From contig JAZRDG010000064.1 in NCBI GenBank assembly GCA_045660125.1, forward strand, positions 1-46,133: 46,133 nt of DNA. Reading direction: 5' to 3'. Below, piece after piece: positions 15,159-23,630 of the stretch; within the stretch, counting starts at the first letter, position 1, and the number at the start of each line of letters is the position of its first letter. A model generated the notes under the pieces. The model was not told the DNA's origin. It made no database searches and saw only the letters and a list, made by a program, of their open reading frames with translations. The translations under genes and the position numbers were made by a program. Source of the stretch: SVQP01 sp045660125 (GTDB lineage: Bacteria > Bacillota > Clostridia > Oscillospirales > CAG-272).

Positions 15159-15715
15159 ACCTGTTCCTTTAAGCTGTCCAGCTTTTTCTTGATCTCCTGC
15201 ATGTCCGCAAGCATTTCCTCCTTGCGGCGCGGGTCACGCAAAAGTGCCGCAGGGTGATAGACCGCAGTCATGACGAAATTGCCCTTTTCAAACCAAGTGC
15301 CGTGCTCCTTGGAGATCTTGAAATCAGGCTTGATCAAACGCATAGCGGCAATTCTGCCAAGGCATACGATGATCTTGGGCTTGATCAGGCGCACCTGCTC
15401 GCGCAGATAATCGATGCAAGCATCCTCCTCTGCGGGCAGAGGATCGCGGTTCTTGGGCGGGCGACATTTGAGAATGTTGGCAATATATACGTCCTCGCGT
15501 GCAATGTCAACGGCATACAGGTATTTGTCAAGCAGCTGGCCGGCTCTGCCTACAAAGGGCGTGCCGGAAAGATCCTCCTGCTCACCGGGGGCTTCGCCTA
15601 CAAACAGAATGTCAGCCTCGCGGTTACCGGTACCGAATACGCAGTTCGTGCGTGTTTTTGCAAGCTCACAGCCCTGACAGCTGCTGCATGCTTCATAAAG
15701 TTGATCCCAGGTCAA
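15155..15715 (-). CDS. Family 4 uracil-DNA glycosylase (Fe-S type)
   Basis: Removes uracil from DNA in base-excision repair. The 186 residues carry the family-4 cluster cysteines (CSSCQGC near the N-terminus, then KCRPP and a Cys 17 residues later), the active-site block GEAPGEQEDLSGTPFVG and the C-terminal AVYHPAALLR. I choose a TTG start at 15715, since GAGGTG stands 6 bp before it. The ATG at 15742 cannot be used in the main transcript because it forms part of the TATAAT box of the promoter. The AEC transporter gene overlaps its end. Confidence 0.92.
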   Translation of the reverse strand: MTWDQLYEACSSCQGCELAKTRTNCVFGTGNREADILFVGEAPGEQEDLSGTPFVGRAGQLLDKYLYAVDIAREDVYIANILKCRPPKNRDPLPAEEDACIDYLREQVRLIKPKIIVCLGRIAAMRLIKPDFKISKEHGTWFEKGNFVMTAVYHPAALLRDPRRKEEMLADMQEIKKKLDSLKEQV

Positions 15716-15740
15716 TGGTAGCACCTCGCTTTCATGCACC

Positions 15741-15769
15741 ATTATAACAAAAATCGCGCAGGATTGCAA
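15741..15769 (-). promoter_or_regulatory. Promoter of the uracil-DNA glycosylase/AEC operon
   Basis: On the minus strand TTGCAA (15764-15769), 17 bp, TATAAT (15741-15746). Its position forces translation to begin at the downstream TTG. Confidence 0.85.
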
Positions 15770-15783
15770 GGGGTTGCGCAAAT

Positions 15784-16404
15784 TTATAATTGCATTAGCG
15801 TTTGTACGGCACTGTCTGTGCAGATGGGCATGCAGTATTCGCAAAGATAGGCTTGCAGCGCGCGTGCGTTTTCTCTGCAGCCGTATTCGCCCAGAAAGCA
15901 ATATTCATCGGGGGAATACAGAGATGGGGAGGGCAGATCGTACAGCACGAGATAATACGTGTGCTTGTGATCTGCGTAAGCGCTGCTGCGTCCGCTAAAG
16001 CCGATAGAAGAAAGCCTTTTGCAAACCGAAATCAGATGCTCAAGACAACTAAACGAATAAGCACACATATCTCGTCCATACCTTTCCGACGCACGCACGG
16101 CACGGCTCTGCTGAGCCGAGAGCACGGGCAGTGCGCAAAATGCCGCTGCGTCCTCGTTGTCCTCCTGCTTGGAAATAAAAAGCTCGCAGCCCCCGTCCAC
16201 ACAGGGGTACATTTGCACGTAAAGGCGCGTCATATCACCGTCAAAGCCGGTTTGCTCCTTGGCATCAGCCAAAAGCCTGCGCAGCACGCGTCGCACGTGT
16301 TGATCTGCAATGCTGATGTGATTGGTATGTAATTCGTACCTGGTCATATCCTGTGATGTCAGCATGATTTTCAGCTTTGTATCGCTGATTTTGATCAGAT
16401 CCAT
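15784..16404 (-). CDS. mecA: MecA-family adaptor protein
   Basis: A 206-residue homologue of MecA, the adaptor that recognises substrates, for example the competence factor ComK in Bacillus, and hands them to ClpC-type ATPases for degradation. The N-terminal signature MDLIKISDTKLKIMLTSQDM and a second globular half (about residues 95-200) match the family. The start at 16404 has AAAGGA 9 bp upstream; an in-frame ATG nine codons earlier lacks one. The Clp ATPase at 40.2 kb is a plausible partner. The C-terminal half is Cys-rich, which is uncommon. Confidence 0.82.
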   Translation of the reverse strand: MDLIKISDTKLKIMLTSQDMTRYELHTNHISIADQHVRRVLRRLLADAKEQTGFDGDMTRLYVQMYPCVDGGCELFISKQEDNEDAAAFCALPVLSAQQSRAVRASERYGRDMCAYSFSCLEHLISVCKRLSSIGFSGRSSAYADHKHTYYLVLYDLPSPSLYSPDEYCFLGEYGCRENARALQAYLCEYCMPICTDSAVQTLMQL

Positions 16405-16442
16405 ATATACAATTCCTTTCGGTAGTCTCACTCTTCTATATC

Positions 16443-16471
16443 ATTATAAGCGAAATCGCGGGATTTGTGTA
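16443..16471 (-). promoter_or_regulatory. Probable promoter of the mecA-like gene
   Basis: Minus-strand TATAAT (16443-16448), 17 bp after a weak -35, TACACA (16466-16471). It is back-to-back with the promoter of the helicase gene. Confidence 0.55.
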
Positions 16472-16495
16472 CCCCTAAAAATATGGTAATTGTGA

Positions 16496-16524
16496 TTGAC
16501 GCACGCGCTTGAATGTGTTATAAT
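16496..16524 (+). promoter_or_regulatory. Promoter of the DinG/XPD-type helicase gene
   Basis: TTGACG, 17 bp, TATAAT, about 28 bp before the start codon. Confidence 0.85.
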
Positions 16525-16551
16525 AAGAAAAACGGACAAGGAGGTGGCGGT

Positions 16552-18906
16552 ATGCGATATAATGAGCAGACGGGCGGCGTAGAGCTTGCGCTGGCAGAGC
16601 TTTGCGCGCTTGCGTTCGGGCGAAGCAATTATAAGGATGAAGTACAGGCGGAATGCGGCATTGAGACCTTGAACGTTCGATCCGATGCCTATTATGCGGA
16701 CGTGCAATTGCAGCATACCTGTCGCTATGCGGGCGTTTTGATCAAGGTCACGGGAATCGCGCAGGGAATTGCTGCCGATCAGGACGGCTTGACGCTTGAT
16801 TACACCGTGCACGCCGCCAAGCTGCCCGACTCCAATGAAGTGTTTACGGTGCCCGTGCGTCAGCGCTGCCTTGCGTATTTCTTAGCCGCCGCTAAGGAGC
16901 TGCAGGCGCTGAGCGTGCGCAGATTGACCGTGACCTCCAAGGGCGAGTGCGCGTCCGCCGTTGCCACCTTTTCGGTAGCAACCTTGACGGATGAATACAC
17001 AAGCATTCTGTCGCGCGCCTTGCCGTATATCGAAAACTGCATCGAGCAAAACCGCGAGGTCAAGCCGCGCGCAGCAGAGCTTGCTTTTCCGTATCCCGAG
17101 ATTCGAGATGGGCAGGAGGAGTTTATGCGCGAATGCTTCCGTGATATCATGCACGGCAAGCGGTTGTTTATTCAAGCGCCCACGGGCATCGGTAAGACCA
17201 TCTCCACCATCTACCCCGCCGTGCGCGCCATGGGCAAAGGGAAGTGCGACAAGGTGTTCTATCTGACCGCCAAGGCAAGCACGCGTCGCGAGGCGTTTGC
17301 CGCTGCCAAACGCCTGTTTGAAGCCGGCGCGCCCTTGCGCACCATCGTACTGTCCGCCAAGGAGCAGATGTGCCCTGTGGAGGGCTGCAATTATCGCACC
17401 TGCAAGCATCATTGTCCGCGCAGTATGTCTCACACCAAGATCATGCAAGCCATCTCCGAGCTGCTGACGCATCAAAACGGCTACACCTCTGCGCTTATCA
17501 AGCGCGTAGCGGAAAAGCACGGTGTTTGCCCTTACGAGCTTTCCTTGGATCTTTCCGAGTTTTGCAGCATCGTGATCTGTGATTACAATTACGTTTATAA
17601 CCCTGCCGTCAAGCTGCGTCGTTATTTCGTGGAAAATAACGGGAAATACGTACTTCTTGTCGACGAGGCGCATAACCTGACTGATAGAGCGAGAGATATG
17701 TTTTCCTGCTCCTTGTGCAGCTCCGCGTTTTCCGCGCTGCTTGCGCAGCTGCCCGAGAGCGAGCCTTTGTACGGCAAGATCAAGCAGGCTGCGTCCGTGT
17801 TCAAGATCGCAAGACGCTATTGCAGGGATACCATGCAAAAGAACGAGAGCGGTGAGGAATGCGGCTATTACTATTCCAAAGAACCGCTGGACGACATCAA
17901 CCAAACGCTCTCCATGCTTGCGGCTTCTGTCGAGAAATGGCTGAAAATGCACACCTATGACGCGCTCTACGATGCAATCGAGGCGTTTTTCGGTGATCTG
18001 AGAGCCTATAATGCAACTGCCGAGCTGTACGATCAGGGCTTTGTGACGTACCTGACCGTGCAGGGAAATGAGATCACGCTCAGGCAGCTTTGCCTTGACC
18101 CCAGCAAGCAGCTCGAGGAGTGCAACGCGGGGGCGGAATCTGTCATCATGTTTTCGGCTACGCTGACGCCACCTGCGTATTTTGCGCAAACCCTTGGCGG
18201 CGGCAAGCACGCGGTTTCGGTCAACTTTCCTTCGCCGTTTCCGCGTGAAAATCTCTTGGTTGCGGTTGCCGACGGCATCAGCACGAAATACGAGGACAGA
18301 GAAAAATCCGTCAAAAAGACCGCTTCGTATATCGCTGCGTCGGTGTGCGGCAAGGTGGGAAATTACATGGTGTATTTTCCGTCCTATTCCTACATGGAAA
18401 AGGTCGCCAAGGCGTTTTGCGCCAGATACCCCGACGTGCCCGTGCTTTTGCAAAAGCGCGGCATGACGCAGGAGCAAAAGGAGCAGTTTCTGGATGCGTT
18501 TACTGCTGATAATCCGGGCATGCTGATCGGCTTTTGTGTGCTTGGCGGCTCGTTCTCCGAGGGCGTTGACCTGCCGGGCGGCAGACTGATCGGCAGCATC
18601 ATTGTGGGTGTTGGCATCCCGGGGCTTTCGGACGAGCGCAATATCATTCGTGACTACTACGCTGACCTGAACGGTTACGGCTACGAATACGCCTACGTGT
18701 ATCCCGGCATGAACCACGTGCTGCAGGCTGCAGGCCGCGTGATCCGCACGGATACCGACCGCGGTATCGTGGTTTTGCTGGATCAAAGATACGCCGAGCC
18801 GCGCTACACCGAGCTGTTCCCACCGCATTGGGAAGACGTTCGTTTTGCAAGTGATGCGCAATCTCTTGCAAAATACATCGCGGAATTTTGGAAAAACAAG
18901 CAATAG
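16552..18906 (+). CDS. DinG/Rad3 (XPD)-type Fe-S DNA helicase
   Basis: A 784-residue superfamily 2 helicase expected to unwind DNA 5' to 3'. An N-terminal region of about 190 residues, which resembles a degenerate PD-(D/E)XK-type nuclease domain, precedes the motor. Helicase motifs are a Q-like GQEEFM, Walker A APTGIGKT (about 209-216), four Fe-S cysteine candidates in MCPVEGCNYRTCKHHC, DEAH (371-374), the FSATLTPP segment and motif VI QAAGRVIRTDTDRG near the C-terminus. AAGGAGG precedes ATG 16552; upstream in-frame codons have no such site. It resembles helicases often paired with CRISPR Cas4 or repair genes, but no cas gene is here. Confidence 0.88.
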   Translation: MRYNEQTGGVELALAELCALAFGRSNYKDEVQAECGIETLNVRSDAYYADVQLQHTCRYAGVLIKVTGIAQGIAADQDGLTLDYTVHAAKLPDSNEVFTVPVRQRCLAYFLAAAKELQALSVRRLTVTSKGECASAVATFSVATLTDEYTSILSRALPYIENCIEQNREVKPRAAELAFPYPEIRDGQEEFMRECFRDIMHGKRLFIQAPTGIGKTISTIYPAVRAMGKGKCDKVFYLTAKASTRREAFAAAKRLFEAGAPLRTIVLSAKEQMCPVEGCNYRTCKHHCPRSMSHTKIMQAISELLTHQNGYTSALIKRVAEKHGVCPYELSLDLSEFCSIVICDYNYVYNPAVKLRRYFVENNGKYVLLVDEAHNLTDRARDMFSCSLCSSAFSALLAQLPESEPLYGKIKQAASVFKIARRYCRDTMQKNESGEECGYYYSKEPLDDINQTLSMLAASVEKWLKMHTYDALYDAIEAFFGDLRAYNATAELYDQGFVTYLTVQGNEITLRQLCLDPSKQLEECNAGAESVIMFSATLTPPAYFAQTLGGGKHAVSVNFPSPFPRENLLVAVADGISTKYEDREKSVKKTASYIAASVCGKVGNYMVYFPSYSYMEKVAKAFCARYPDVPVLLQKRGMTQEQKEQFLDAFTADNPGMLIGFCVLGGSFSEGVDLPGGRLIGSIIVGVGIPGLSDERNIIRDYYADLNGYGYEYAYVYPGMNHVLQAAGRVIRTDTDRGIVVLLDQRYAEPRYTELFPPHWEDVRFASDAQSLAKYIAEFWKNKQ

Positions 18907-18952
18907 TTCTGCAAAAAGTGCAATATTTTTTGAAAAATATTCAAAATAGGTA

Positions 18953-18981
18953 TTGCAAAATGTCAAACAGCATGGTATAAT
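18953..18981 (+). promoter_or_regulatory. Promoter of the aspartate aminotransferase gene
   Basis: TTGCAA, 17 bp, TATAAT, with A/T-rich upstream DNA that could act as an UP element. Confidence 0.85.
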
Positions 18982-19015
18982 AGGGAAGTTGATTTGTCAT
19001 TTAGGAGTTTGTACT

Positions 19016-20296
19016 ATGCATTATTGTGATATGAGCAAGCAGCAGCTGCTTGCCGAATACCAATCTATAAAAAACCAATATCAGGAAATCCTTGGTCAAG
19101 GACTCTCTCTGGACCTGTCTCGCGGCAAGCCCAGCGCAGAGCAGCTTGACATGATTGACGGATTGCTTACTTGCATTGACCGCGACGCATGCTTCTCGGA
19201 CAGCGGCTTTGACTGCCGTAACTACGGTATGCTGGACGGCGTGCCCGAGGCAAAAGTGTTGTTTGGCGAGCTGCTTGGCATTCCAGCAGACAACATTTTC
19301 GTTGCAGGCAACTCCTCGCTGACGCTGATGTACGATACCGTCAGCCGTTGCATGCTGTACGGCACTGCAACCGAGGGCTGCAAGCCCTGGTGCAAGCTTG
19401 ATAAGATCAAGTTTTTGTGCCCCTCGCCCGGCTATGACCGCCATTTTCTGATCTGCGAGTCTCTGGGCATTGAAATGATTCCCGTGCCCATGTCCGAAAC
19501 CGGTCCCGATATGGATATGATCGAGGCTTTGGTTGCTGCAGACGATTCGATCAAGGGCATTTGGTGTAACCCCAAGTATTCCAACCCCGACGGATACATC
19601 TACTCGGACGAGACCGTGGAAAGACTTGCTTCCATGAAGACCGCCGCGCCCGATTTCCGTATTTTCTGGGATAACGCCTACGTCGTACACGCGCTTTACG
19701 GGCAGCATGACGAGCTTGCCGACGTGTTTGCGCTTTGCGAAAAGCACGGCAATCCCGACAGAGTCTTCTATTTTGCATCCACCTCCAAGATCACCTATCC
19801 CGGTGCAGGTGTTGCCGTTATGGCAATGTCGCAAAACAACCTTGCGCACGCCAAGAAGGTGCTGACCGTGCAGACCATCAGCTACAACAAGATCAACCAG
19901 CTGCGTCACGTCAGATACTTCGGCACGGCTAAGAACGTCGAAGCCATCATGCAAAAGCAGGCAGAGATCCTGCGTCCCAGATTTGCTATCGTCAAGGAGA
20001 CGCTTGAGCGCGACCTCGGCGGCAAGGGAATTGCGCGCTGGACCGATCCCAAGGGCGGCTATTTCGTCAGCCTGTACGCAATGCCCGGCACGGCAAAGAG
20101 AGCTTACGCGCTTGCCAAGGACGCGGGCGTGGTGCTGACCAAGGTTGGCGCAACCTATCCTTACGGCATTGACCCCGACGACTCCAATATCCGTATCGCA
20201 CCCACCTATCCTTCCAAGCAGGATCTGACAAGTGCCATGAACGTGCTGACCGTTTGCGTCCGTATGGCTGCGCTTGAAAAGTTGCTGGCAGAATAA
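19016..20296 (+). CDS. Aspartate aminotransferase, subgroup Ic (AspT-like, fold type I)
   Basis: A PLP enzyme of 426 residues, in the branch of class I aminotransferases typified by Corynebacterium AspT, formerly called Aminotran_MocR. It has LDLSRGKPS at the N-terminus, YGMLDG, a CPSPGYDRHF segment, NPKYSNPDGY (Asn and Tyr of the cofactor site), IFWDNAYVVH, and the Schiff-base Lys in STSKITYPG (Lys258). The ATG at 19016 follows TTAGGAG. It probably makes aspartate from oxaloacetate. A strong terminator follows. Confidence 0.88.
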   Translation: MHYCDMSKQQLLAEYQSIKNQYQEILGQGLSLDLSRGKPSAEQLDMIDGLLTCIDRDACFSDSGFDCRNYGMLDGVPEAKVLFGELLGIPADNIFVAGNSSLTLMYDTVSRCMLYGTATEGCKPWCKLDKIKFLCPSPGYDRHFLICESLGIEMIPVPMSETGPDMDMIEALVAADDSIKGIWCNPKYSNPDGYIYSDETVERLASMKTAAPDFRIFWDNAYVVHALYGQHDELADVFALCEKHGNPDRVFYFASTSKITYPGAGVAVMAMSQNNLAHAKKVLTVQTISYNKINQLRHVRYFGTAKNVEAIMQKQAEILRPRFAIVKETLERDLGGKGIARWTDPKGGYFVSLYAMPGTAKRAYALAKDAGVVLTKVGATYPYGIDPDDSNIRIAPTYPSKQDLTSAMNVLTVCVRMAALEKLLAE

Positions 20297-20301
20297 AGGT
20301 T

Positions 20302-20339
20302 GACCGCAGAACCGATTTTCGGCTTCTGCGGTCTTTTTT
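20302..20339 (+). terminator. Rho-independent terminator after the aminotransferase
   Basis: A 10-bp stem (gaccgcagaa / ttctgcggtc) enclosing a smaller ccga / tcgg stem, then six T residues. The promoter of the next gene starts 2 bp later. Confidence 0.92.
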
Positions 20340-20340
20340 C

Positions 20341-20369
20341 TTGACACGCACACGATATTCATGTATAAT
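20341..20369 (+). promoter_or_regulatory. Promoter of the radical SAM gene
   Basis: TTGACA, 17 bp, TATAAT: a perfect sigma-A consensus, immediately after the terminator of the previous gene. Confidence 0.92.
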
Positions 20370-20405
20370 AGAAGAAAAGATGAGTAAGGAGGCAAGGGAA
20401 CGCAC

Positions 20406-21398
20406 ATGAGAAGCAAGGCTACACAGGCATCGCGCAATCCGTACGCGTACAGCGACACCAACAAGCGCTATTATACCTACGATTATTTTCTCAAGCAGAC
20501 CTTTGGCTCTAAGGTTGCTAAGCTGCCGCTTGATGCAGGATTTACCTGTCCGAATATCGACGGAACGTGCGCGCACGGTGGCTGCATATACTGCTCGGAC
20601 AAGGGGAGCGGTGACTTTGCTCCGCAGCCAAGCGTGCCGATACGCGAGCAGCTGGATATTTCCTATGCCTTGACCAGCGGAAAATGGAAGACCGATAAGG
20701 TCATTCCGTACTTTCAGGCTCACACTAACACCTACGCTCCACTTGAGGTGCTGCGTGAAAAATACGAGCAAGCTCTGGCTTATCCCGGCGTGGTCGGCAT
20801 GAATATCGCAACGCGTGCCGATTGCTTAGCACCCGACGTTGTGGAGTATCTTGCCGAAATCGCCCGTCGCACCTATCTGACCGTGGAGCTTGGGCTGCAG
20901 ACCTCGTGTGACAAGACGGCTGCGCTGATCAACCGCGGGCACGATTTTGCTACGTTTGTCGTAGGCTACCGCGCGCTGCGTGCCGCAAGCTCCGATATTC
21001 ACATTTGCGTGCACCTGATCCTTGGCTTACCCGGTGAGGACGAGCAGACCATGATGCAATCTGTGCGTGACGTTGCCGATCTGCACCCCGATCAGGTCAA
21101 GCTGCATCTGTTGCACGTGATCAAGGATACCCCCATGGCGGATATGTACCTGCGCGGAGAATATCAGCCCATGACCATGCCCGACTACGTGCGCACCGTA
21201 GCACGCGCGCTGACCCTGCTGCCGCCCGATACCGTGATCGCGCGCTTGACAGGTGACGGCGCACCCGATGCGCTCTTAGCCCCCGATTGGAGCAGAAAAA
21301 AGACCGCGGTCGTCAACGACGTGGATAAGCTCTTATACCAAAACGACTTGTATCAAGGAAAATACTATCAAAAAGCGGAGGAAGATCATGTTTATTAA
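20406..21398 (+). CDS. YhcC/TIGR01212-type radical SAM protein
   Basis: A 330-residue radical SAM enzyme. The start KRYYTYDYFLKQTFGSKVAK, the cluster motif GFTCPNIDGTCAHGGCIYC (Cys spaced CX7CX2-like as in this family), VGMNIATRADCL and GLPGED are typical of the YhcC/TIGR01212 proteins, whose reaction is still uncharacterised. Length matches. A TAAGGAGG lies upstream of ATG. The last 11 bp overlap the start of a GH78-like gene, so the two are translationally coupled, an odd pairing. Confidence 0.87.
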   Translation: MRSKATQASRNPYAYSDTNKRYYTYDYFLKQTFGSKVAKLPLDAGFTCPNIDGTCAHGGCIYCSDKGSGDFAPQPSVPIREQLDISYALTSGKWKTDKVIPYFQAHTNTYAPLEVLREKYEQALAYPGVVGMNIATRADCLAPDVVEYLAEIARRTYLTVELGLQTSCDKTAALINRGHDFATFVVGYRALRAASSDIHICVHLILGLPGEDEQTMMQSVRDVADLHPDQVKLHLLHVIKDTPMADMYLRGEYQPMTMPDYVRTVARALTLLPPDTVIARLTGDGAPDALLAPDWSRKKTAVVNDVDKLLYQNDLYQGKYYQKAEEDHVY

Positions 21399-23484
21399 AG
21401 CCAAATGGATATGGAAGCAGGGCGAGATCCTTGCCGACGAATTTACTGACTTTGTAGCAGAGTTTGACGCAACGGGCGTCTCACCCTATACGCTGACAAT
21501 TGCAGCGGATTCCAACTACACCGTGTACGTCAACGGCGAGCTTGCCGCATTCGGTCAGTACGCGGACTATCCGACCTACAAGGTTTGTGACCGCATTGAC
21601 GTGACCAAGTTTGTCAAGGCAGGGAAAAACCGCATCGTGGTAGTGGTTTGGTACTACGGTGACGATACGCAGACCTATATTCACGGCGATCCCGGCGTGA
21701 TCTTTGAGCTCTGCGAGCAGGACGCGCCTATCTGCTACTCGGATGAGAGCACGCTCTCGCGCCTGTCTCGCGATTATATTTCCCACGTCAAGCAGCTGAT
21801 CTCGGGTCAGCTGGGCTTTACCTATCACTATGACGCCACCTCTTACGACGGCTTTATCCAAGAGAGCGTCACCGACGGCTTTGCGCCCAGCGTGCATATG
21901 CCCATGATCTCGACCGATTTTACACAGCGTCCTGTCAAGCTGCTGGAGCTTGCACCGAGAAGCACGGCGCAAATGTGCCTGCAAGGACTTTTTGACTACG
22001 TAGATAAGCACGAGCGCCCCGACGTCATGATGCAGTATGCAGCGCTCCGCCACCGCTATCCCGAGCAGATCTCTGATATGCGCGGATTTTTCGGTTTTGA
22101 TAAGCCGGTGCATTTCAAGACCGAGGATAAGGCACAGGGCATTTTCTTTGTCGTGGATCTCGGACAGGAATGGGCAGGATTTCTTGACTTTGATATTGAA
22201 GTGCCGCACGATTGTCAGATCGAGATCGGCTACGGCGAGCATCTGGCAGACGGCAGATGCCGCACCTCGGTGCGCGGCTTTTCCTGCGATTATCGCGCCA
22301 AAAAGGGAAGAAACCAATATCTGCATACCTTCCGTCGCTTTGGCTGCAGATACGTGCAGTTCTTTGTCAATGCAACCGAGTTTACCGTGCATTACGCAGG
22401 TCTGCGTCCCACGCTGTATCCCGTAACCGCCAAGAAATTTGAAAAGGGAAATCTGCTGCAGCAGACCATTTACGAGGTTTGCACCAATACGCTGCTGCAA
22501 TGCATGCACGAGCATTATGAGGATTGCCCGTGGAGAGAGCAGGCGCTTTACTGCATGGACTCGCGTAACCAGATGCTTTGCGGATACTATGCCTTTGGCG
22601 AAACCGAGTTCCCGCGTGCCAATCTGAAGCTGATCTCCAAGGGTCTGCGTCCCGACGGCATTCTGTCTATTTGCTATCCCTCGGGCTTGGATTTTCCCAT
22701 CCCGTCCTTCTCGACCGTATATTTTATTCAGATGGAAGAATATATCCGTCACACGGGCGATACCTCGCTTGCCAAGGAGTGCTATCCCGTGCTGGATACC
22801 ATCATCAATACCTTTATCGCCAAACTGCAGGATAACGGCCTGATCGATAACTTTTACGGAGAGGGAGGCTACTGGAATTTCTACGAGTGGTCGCCCGGCA
22901 TGAACGGTCACTTCTTTGAACAGAACCGCTATTTCGAAGCGCCTATCAACGCGTTCTTCTCGCTGGCGCTGCAGCACATGGCTAAGATTTGCAGCGCGAT
23001 CGGCAAGCATGCCGAGGCAGAGAAGTACCTGAGCATCTCCAAGGGCGTCAACCAGGCATTGGCTCGCGAGTTCTATAATCCCGAAACCAAGCTGTTTGAG
23101 TCCTTTGATAACCGCTGCAGAGGGGAATACAGCGTGCTGACCAACTCGCTTTGCTTGCTTTGCGGTGCGGCTGAAGGGCTTGATCTATGCAACGTGCTGC
23201 GCATTCTGTCAAGTAACGGCAAGGATACCTGCGGATACACCGTGCATCCCAACACGCTGAGCATGAATTCCTTCCGCTTTGACGCGCTGCTTAAGATCGA
23301 CAGGGAAGCGTACGCACCCGTCATCCTTGACGAAATCGACCGCGATTATCTGCACATGCTGCGAGGCGGCGCAACCACGTTCTGGGAGACCATTATCGGA
23401 CTTTCCGACTTCGGTCACGCGGCAAGCTTGTGCCACGGCTGGAGTGCGTTGCCCATCTACTATTACGAAATGTTGCTTGAGTGA
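21388..23484 (+). CDS. GH78-like (alpha-L-rhamnosidase family) glycosidase
   Basis: A 698-residue intracellular protein (no signal peptide) with the GH78 layout: N-terminal beta-sandwich domains (residues 1-340, including FLDFDIEVPHDCQIEIGYGEHL) and an (alpha/alpha)6 barrel. Catalytic features are DCPWREQ (Asp379, Glu384) with Asp391, a second segment EWSPGMNGHFFE, and the C-terminal GATTFWE and CHGWSALP. GH78 enzymes release alpha-L-rhamnose; at 698 residues it is smaller than many. CGGAGGAAGATC precedes ATG. Cytoplasmic location suggests action on imported oligosaccharides. Confidence 0.85.
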   Translation: MFIKAKWIWKQGEILADEFTDFVAEFDATGVSPYTLTIAADSNYTVYVNGELAAFGQYADYPTYKVCDRIDVTKFVKAGKNRIVVVVWYYGDDTQTYIHGDPGVIFELCEQDAPICYSDESTLSRLSRDYISHVKQLISGQLGFTYHYDATSYDGFIQESVTDGFAPSVHMPMISTDFTQRPVKLLELAPRSTAQMCLQGLFDYVDKHERPDVMMQYAALRHRYPEQISDMRGFFGFDKPVHFKTEDKAQGIFFVVDLGQEWAGFLDFDIEVPHDCQIEIGYGEHLADGRCRTSVRGFSCDYRAKKGRNQYLHTFRRFGCRYVQFFVNATEFTVHYAGLRPTLYPVTAKKFEKGNLLQQTIYEVCTNTLLQCMHEHYEDCPWREQALYCMDSRNQMLCGYYAFGETEFPRANLKLISKGLRPDGILSICYPSGLDFPIPSFSTVYFIQMEEYIRHTGDTSLAKECYPVLDTIINTFIAKLQDNGLIDNFYGEGGYWNFYEWSPGMNGHFFEQNRYFEAPINAFFSLALQHMAKICSAIGKHAEAEKYLSISKGVNQALAREFYNPETKLFESFDNRCRGEYSVLTNSLCLLCGAAEGLDLCNVLRILSSNGKDTCGYTVHPNTLSMNSFRFDALLKIDREAYAPVILDEIDRDYLHMLRGGATTFWETIIGLSDFGHAASLCHGWSALPIYYYEMLLE

Positions 23485-23550
23485 TAGTATTGTGAAGTCT
23501 TTTGTGCCATAATTACAGGAAATTATATATCTTTTTGGTCATTCTGACTA

Positions 23551-23579
23551 TTTACGGAAATAACGATTTGTGGTATAAT
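23551..23579 (+). promoter_or_regulatory. Promoter of the first surface-protein gene
   Basis: TTTACG, 17 bp, TATAAT, about 50 bp before the start codon. Confidence 0.7.
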
Positions 23580-23630
23580 ATATGAGCGCAAAATATGCGA
23601 CTCTAAAAATTTTTTAAAGGAGAAAATCAC

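Noticed and set aside
16552..18906. Helicase as part of a CRISPR or defence system
   Set aside because: No cas, restriction or toxin genes nearby; neighbours are metabolic and repair genes.
16882..18966. A 694-codon open frame antisense to the helicase gene
   Set aside because: It lies wholly opposite a gene with clear helicase motifs, has no recognisable domain or ribosome binding site, and comes from codon composition.
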